64,000 nucleotides of DNA from CAYZJV01 sp049310885. GTDB lineage: Bacteria > Spirochaetota > Spirochaetia > Sphaerochaetales > Sphaerochaetaceae. The notes under the pieces are model-generated. The model searched no databases, had not been told where the DNA came from, and saw nothing but the letters and a program-made list of their open reading frames with translations. Position numbers and translations under genes: made by a program. The number at the start of each line of letters is the position of its first letter. The first letter of the stretch is position 1. Of the stretch, positions 60,548 through 64,000 are shown in pieces. The stretch is taken from the NCBI RefSeq assembly GCF_049310885.1, contig NZ_JBMDYO010000005.1:62001-126000 (forward strand), read 5' to 3'.

Positions 60548-60576
60548 AGTATACGTAAGCGAAGTGTAAGTGTCCA
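60548..60576 (-). promoter_or_regulatory. Predicted leaderless promoter of mnmE
   Basis: TGGACA (60576-60571), 17 nt, TATACT (60553-60548), then seven bases to the ATG at 60540. Each hexamer matches five of six consensus bases, the best supported of the leaderless set. Confidence 0.65.
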
Positions 60577-60587
60577 TATCATGTTCC

Positions 60588-60617
60588 TTTACAAAGGGTA
60601 GTCCGACACAGTATAGT
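60588..60617 (+). promoter_or_regulatory. Predicted promoter of epmA-efp
   Basis: TTTACA (60588-60593), 18 nt, TATAGT (60612-60617). Both match five of six consensus bases. Unlike the leaderless set, a GAAGGAG ribosome binding site follows, 19 nt lying between the -10 box and the ATG at 60636. Confidence 0.6.
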
Positions 60618-60635
60618 CGCCGAAGGAGTCCCCAT

Positions 60636-61625
60636 ATGAATGTCCAAGCAATAGAACAAAGAAGCTCACTGATGCGCAATATGCGCCTTTGGTTTGCTGA
60701 AAATAATTATCTGGAAGTCGATACCCCCCTGCTCTCCACCCACCTGATACCGGAACCTACTATCGCTAATTTCGCCACCCGTTTCATCAGCGAATTCCAC
60801 CGCAGTAGGGAACTCTATCTGGTCCCATCTCCAGAGGTTTTCATGAAACAAGTGATCGCGAAAACTCAGAGGAGTGTCTACCAGTTCTCCCATTGTTTCC
60901 GCAATAGTGAACAAATCGGCAGTTACCATAATCCCGAATTCACCATGCTTGAGTACTATAGCGTAGATGCTACGGAAGAGGATTCTATCGGAATCACCGA
61001 GGAGTTATTCTCGAAAACGGCGCTTGCCAATACACCAGAGCATCTGCTACCGCCTTTCAGGCAGATGACCGTAGCGGAAGCATGCGAACGGTATGCAAAT
61101 TTCGACCTGGAGAAGAACCAGAGTATCGGACAATTGAGAACGGTTGCCCGAGATCTGGGACTGACGCTTCCCCATACCCCTGAAAGTTGGGAAGAGACCT
61201 TCAACCGAATATTTCTGAACTTCGTTGAACCACAGCTACCTCAAGACAAGCCTTTGGTACTGCGTGATTATCCGAAACAGATTGTATGCCTTGCCCGGGA
61301 GACTGAAAAAGGTCCCTATCGACGTAGGTGGGAATTGTATGCCGGCGGAATCGAACTTGCAAATTGTTATGATGAAGAGCGCAATGTCCAGCAGATATCC
61401 GACTATTATCGTCAAGAGTATGCTCGACTATCCTCTGAACGGGCACCCAAAGATGAGGTGATTCCAGACATGGATCCTACATTCCCGCTGATATTCGATA
61501 ATTTTCCTCAGTGCTCGGGTGTTGCTATCGGTTTCGACCGTCTTCTGATGCTCCAGGGAAGACACAAGACGATTGGGGATTTGATTTTATTTCCTCTATC
61601 TGATATGATGGCCGACGGCCATTGA
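60636..61625 (+). CDS. epmA: Elongation factor P--(R)-beta-lysine ligase
   Basis: 329 residues, a class II lysyl-tRNA-synthetase catalytic core without the anticodon-binding domain, the size of E. coli EpmA. Class II motifs: motif 2 VYQFSHCFRNSEQIGSYHNPEFTMLEYY, the amino-acid pocket ELYAGGIELANCYDE, and motif 3 GVAIGFDRLLML. The ATG at 60636 has GAAGGAG upstream. It attaches (R)-beta-lysine to a lysine of EF-P, whose gene follows 31 bases later. The N-terminal extension in the open frame is not part of the gene. Confidence 0.93.
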   Translation: MNVQAIEQRSSLMRNMRLWFAENNYLEVDTPLLSTHLIPEPTIANFATRFISEFHRSRELYLVPSPEVFMKQVIAKTQRSVYQFSHCFRNSEQIGSYHNPEFTMLEYYSVDATEEDSIGITEELFSKTALANTPEHLLPPFRQMTVAEACERYANFDLEKNQSIGQLRTVARDLGLTLPHTPESWEETFNRIFLNFVEPQLPQDKPLVLRDYPKQIVCLARETEKGPYRRRWELYAGGIELANCYDEERNVQQISDYYRQEYARLSSERAPKDEVIPDMDPTFPLIFDNFPQCSGVAIGFDRLLMLQGRHKTIGDLILFPLSDMMADGH

Positions 61626-61656
61626 TGGCGATTTTGCAACACTTACGAGGTATATA

Positions 61657-62220
61657 ATGATTAAAGCAGGTCAAATAGACAAAGGGACCGCGCTGTTGAT
61701 TAAGGGGCAGCCCTTTATCTGCGTGGAAAGGGAATTCGTGAATCCAGGTAAAGGTTCGGCCTTTGTCCGTCTCAAGCTCAAGAGCCCGGCAACAGGTCAG
61801 GTTCTCCGTGAGACGATGAAGACCCAGGACAACGCAGAGGAGATCACGGTAGAAGATCGCGATTGCCAGTATCTCTACAACGATGGTGAACACTTCCATT
61901 TCATGATGACTGAGACATACGAACAGATTGAAGTTCCCATGGAATCTTTCGTAGACTACCAATTCATCATGAAAGAGGGCGAAACCTACCGTGTGACATT
62001 CTGGGAGCACCAACCGCTCGATATCCAGGTTCCAACCAAGGTTGTCTATGAAGTTGCTGAAGCCGAAGAGGCTGTCAAGGGCGATACTGTTACTGGAGCT
62101 ACGAAGAATGTCACCACGGAAACCGGCTTGGTCGTGCGTGTCCCAATCTTCATTAAGCAGGGCGAGAAGATTCTCGTGAATACAGAGACCAAGGAATACT
62201 TGGAGCGCGTGAACAAATAA
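61657..62220 (+). CDS. efp: Elongation factor P
   Basis: Relieves ribosome stalling at polyproline stretches. 187 residues, three-domain, tRNA-shaped. The modified loop reads VNPGKGSAFVRLKLKS, so the target is Lys32, as in beta-lysylated EF-P, and not the Arg or Pro-rich loops of other groups. Conserved later motifs are YLYNDGEHFHFMMTETYEQ and GDTVTGATKNVTTETGLVVRVPIFI. GAGG precedes the ATG. Proximity to epmA supports co-expression with its modifying enzyme. Confidence 0.97.
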   Translation: MIKAGQIDKGTALLIKGQPFICVEREFVNPGKGSAFVRLKLKSPATGQVLRETMKTQDNAEEITVEDRDCQYLYNDGEHFHFMMTETYEQIEVPMESFVDYQFIMKEGETYRVTFWEHQPLDIQVPTKVVYEVAEAEEAVKGDTVTGATKNVTTETGLVVRVPIFIKQGEKILVNTETKEYLERVNK

Positions 62221-62247
62221 CCATTCATACTTTTTTAGTCCAAATCA

Positions 62248-62275
62248 AAGGGTGGAGCAGCGATGCCCCACCCTT
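62248..62275. terminator. Hairpin between convergent efp and AraC-type genes
   Basis: AAGGGTGG and CCACCCTT form an 8-bp stem across a 12-base loop. It lies in the only sizeable gap between convergent genes in the window. A T-rich tail is weak on the plus strand (CGTGTTCTTT) and almost absent on the minus strand, so it is at best a modest, mainly plus-strand terminator. Confidence 0.5.
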
Positions 62276-62297
62276 CGTGTTCTTTGGACGAAACCTC

Positions 62298-63239
62298 TTA
62301 CACGATACTTCTACAGGGACGAGCTTCGATATACCCTCGATAACCGAGGGGCTCCATCTGGAAACGGGGTCCATCCGAATCAGCCCAGGCAAACCCATAG
62401 AAGGTTGGATCATAGCTCTTCATAACATCCCAAAGACCACTGATAGCCTCTTCGTAATCCTCGTCCTCAAATGGAGGCCCCTGGAATACCATCATCTTAC
62501 AGGGAGGCAGTTCGATTATATCGAATCCTTCAGGTACATCGCCCTTGTATTCGAAGGGAACTTCTACTCCCTGCATATATTCTCCGGTTCCGATTCTCCT
62601 CAGATTCTCCGGCATCCACATACCAACCGGCTCGTAGAGAGCTTCTTTTACTGAACTGAGAACTTCCCAAACATCACAACCAACTTCTTCACAATAAGAA
62701 AAATAGTCGGTAGCCGTCTGGGCACTCTTTACGATCGCCTTCCTCGCCGGTCGTTCCACGACCTGCACAAAAACAGTCTTCATCACTGTATCTCCTTCAT
62801 CCTTTTTTGCCATCGACGTATAGCGACGGGAGACTCGATTGGTAACGTGTGCTGCCCAAATTCTTCGGAACTCCATGGGATTCACGCCGAATTGCCGCGA
62901 AAATGCCCGTGTGAATCCTTCGTGCGAATCGAATACAAAGTCAAATGCCACATCTACCACCTTGGTTTCTGGACTCTCCAACCTTCTCGCGGCTTCGCTC
63001 AAACGACGATGCCGTAGATAGGTAAAAGGAGCCATGCCGGTAGCCTCCTTGAACATACGCGCGCTATGCCATGGAGAGTACTGGGCAACTTCCGCCAATT
63101 GGTGCAATGTGATGCTTTGGTTCAGATGGTCATCGATATAGCGTAGCATCCGCTCCACCGCTGCTTTGTGTTCTTCCCTCAGTGTCACTCTTGCCTCCAA
63201 TAGCACTCTAGCAGAGAGATGATCGAACGACTTGACCAT
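62298..63239 (-). CDS. AraC-family regulator with GyrI-like ligand-binding domain
   Basis: 313 residues. N-terminal AraC DNA-binding domain (about 22-125) with two helix-turn-helices: ITLHQLAEVAQYSPWHSARMFKEATGMAPFTYLRHRRLSEAARRL and VVDVAFDFVFDSHEGFTRAFSRQFGVNP, read in parts. A GyrI-like effector-binding domain follows (about 150-313; VVERPARKAIVKSAQTATDYF, EVPFEYKGDVPEGFDIIELPPCKMMVFQG). The order is like Rob and SoxS-related multidrug sensors. AAGG stands almost against the ATG. Target genes are not evident; the kamA gene upstream ends 12 bases before its start. Confidence 0.88.
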   Translation of the reverse strand: MVKSFDHLSARVLLEARVTLREEHKAAVERMLRYIDDHLNQSITLHQLAEVAQYSPWHSARMFKEATGMAPFTYLRHRRLSEAARRLESPETKVVDVAFDFVFDSHEGFTRAFSRQFGVNPMEFRRIWAAHVTNRVSRRYTSMAKKDEGDTVMKTVFVQVVERPARKAIVKSAQTATDYFSYCEEVGCDVWEVLSSVKEALYEPVGMWMPENLRRIGTGEYMQGVEVPFEYKGDVPEGFDIIELPPCKMMVFQGPPFEDEDYEEAISGLWDVMKSYDPTFYGFAWADSDGPRFQMEPLGYRGYIEARPCRSIV

Positions 63240-63251
63240 CCTTGCTCTTTT

Positions 63252-64000
63252 TCATGGATCGGGATAGGTACGTTTTTCCCCACTTGCAGTTCTAAACTGC
63301 CAATGACCATCGCAATCCTTGCCAATAAGATAGGTGCTGCCGAGAGGGACCTTACCTCCCCCTTCCGGGAGATCGATTGCATAAACGGGCATGGCTAGTC
63401 CGCTGAGTCTCTGACGCAATAGGGCTTCCAGTTGCATGCCTTGCTCAAGAGGAACCCGAAGATGTCCGGTTCCTCCCACGAGATCTCCTTGAAACAGGTA
63501 ATAGGGTTTCACCCTGATAGCTACCAAGTTGTTCATCAGCGTTTCGAGTGTCTGCACATCATCATTCACCCCTCTCAGGAGAACTGTCTGGTTCATCACC
63601 GGAATACCAGCATCCACAAAACGGGAAACCGCGGTCCTACTCTCTTCGGTAATTTCCCGATAGTGGTTGAATTGTGTCATGACATAGAGTGCGACCTTTG
63701 TGTAAGAAGCCAAGATTGAAATAAGGCGATCGGTAACTCTTGCGGGAAAAGTTGCAGGCATCCTAGTACAGAGACGAATCACCAGATCGCTACGGACCGC
63801 TCTCAGAGAACCTAGTACATGTTCCAGTTTAGAATCCGTGAGTGTGAGAGGATCTCCTCCAGTAAGCAACAACTCTTTTACCTCGATGTGTTCACTAAGG
63901 TAAGCGGTAATCGCAGACAACTCTTGTTCAGAGACATGGGAACATCCACCGGCTGTGAAACGACGGCGGAAGCAATGTCTGCAGTAGGTCGCGCATGTAT
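63252..64000 (-). CDS. KamA-family radical SAM aminomutase, partial (5' end outside window)
   Basis: The C-terminal 248 residues, open to the window edge. The radical SAM motif TYCRHCFRRRF (C-x3-C-x2-C; cysteines encoded near 63993, 63981 and 63972) comes first, then LLLTGGDPLTL, RLCTRMPA, NQTVLLRGVNDD, KPYYLFQGD and the PLP-lysine motif DLPEGGGKVPLGS. That last motif is like lysine 2,3-aminomutase KamA and is missing from E. coli EpmB. Even so, epmA and efp 1.6 kb away make it likely that it supplies (R)-beta-lysine for EF-P. The start codon is not in the window. Confidence 0.88.
   Translation of the reverse strand, partial: TCATYCRHCFRRRFTAGGCSHVSEQELSAITAYLSEHIEVKELLLTGGDPLTLTDSKLEHVLGSLRAVRSDLVIRLCTRMPATFPARVTDRLISILASYTKVALYVMTQFNHYREITEESRTAVSRFVDAGIPVMNQTVLLRGVNDDVQTLETLMNNLVAIRVKPYYLFQGDLVGGTGHLRVPLEQGMQLEALLRQRLSGLAMPVYAIDLPEGGGKVPLGSTYLIGKDCDGHWQFRTASGEKRTYPDP

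Noticed and set aside
63252..64000. EpmB by analogy with E. coli
   Set aside because: The C-terminal EGGGK PLP motif fits KamA-type aminomutases better, so the symbol was not used, though an EF-P role is still likely.
1..64000. Mobile element, prophage, defence island or CRISPR array
   Set aside because: No transposase, integrase, phage gene, Cas gene, restriction gene or repeat-spacer pattern was seen; the content is core metabolism and envelope genes.
1..64000. tRNA or rRNA genes
   Set aside because: No cloverleaf with the conserved T-loop sequence and no rRNA-like stretch was recognised on either strand by eye; a short tRNA could still be missed without a covariance search.

Overview
The window looks like ordinary chromosome from a double-membraned bacterium, most probably a spirochaete of the Sphaerochaeta/Treponema type. 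That placement is inferred from remembered protein resemblance, not from a search. Support comes from the many lipoproteins with loose lipoboxes, a patatin/POTRA/beta-barrel protein, EF-P beside EpmA and a KamA-family enzyme, a CdaA/CdaR pair and moderate GC. I see no tRNA, rRNA, CRISPR array, insertion sequence or prophage.

Layout. 1-2957: his operon (hisG-hisD-hisC, minus strand), preceded by a His-rich leader peptide and an attenuator. 2971-5192: HdeD-like membrane protein, YjjG-like phosphatase and an FKBP lipoprotein. 5264-18788: a tightly packed minus-strand run reading glpK, cdaA, cdaR, acpS, truA, udg, priA, def, fmt, patatin, radical SAM, vanZ, fumarase alpha and beta. 18892-21023: a plus-strand three-gene cassette of DRTGG protein, anti-sigma-type ATPase and a non-classical [FeFe]-hydrogenase-like protein. 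21007-25730: M16C peptidase, endonuclease IV and a glycerophosphodiesterase. 25704-31550: minus-strand envelope block with several unrecognised exported proteins plus pepT. 31624-40125: DUF2156 protein, antiporter with a PTS IIA-like protein, large lipoprotein, two-component system and MFS transporter. 40126-42698: a YtrA-type GntR-controlled ABC module with a perfect palindromic operator and an unlisted 50-residue membrane protein. 42701-60540: a long minus-strand housekeeping run (mnmE, mnmG, rsmG, uppP, ftsK, class IV aminotransferase, DEAD-box helicase, MsbA-like ABC, plsC, ECF transporter, guaA, acyltransferase-like protein). 60636-64000: epmA, efp, an AraC/GyrI-type regulator and a partial kamA.

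Genes that work together: his biosynthesis controlled by ribosome stalling; c-di-AMP synthesis by CdaA/CdaR; EpmA and possibly KamA modifying EF-P; EcfS/T/A forming one vitamin or nucleobase-type importer; MnmE and MnmG making one tRNA wobble modification; Def and Fmt handling initiator methionine.

The most unusual signals are: (a) the DRTGG/ATPase/[FeFe]-like cassette, whose hydrogenase protein keeps the four H-cluster cysteines but has lost several catalytic neighbours; (b) a repeated architecture in which a -35/-10 promoter with a 17-nt spacer lies exactly 6-7 nt before an ATG that has no Shine-Dalgarno, seen at seven starts and predicting leaderless mRNAs; (c) five of seven convergent gene pairs overlapping at their 3' ends; (d) a fused ECF ATPase with one canonical and one degenerate ATP site.
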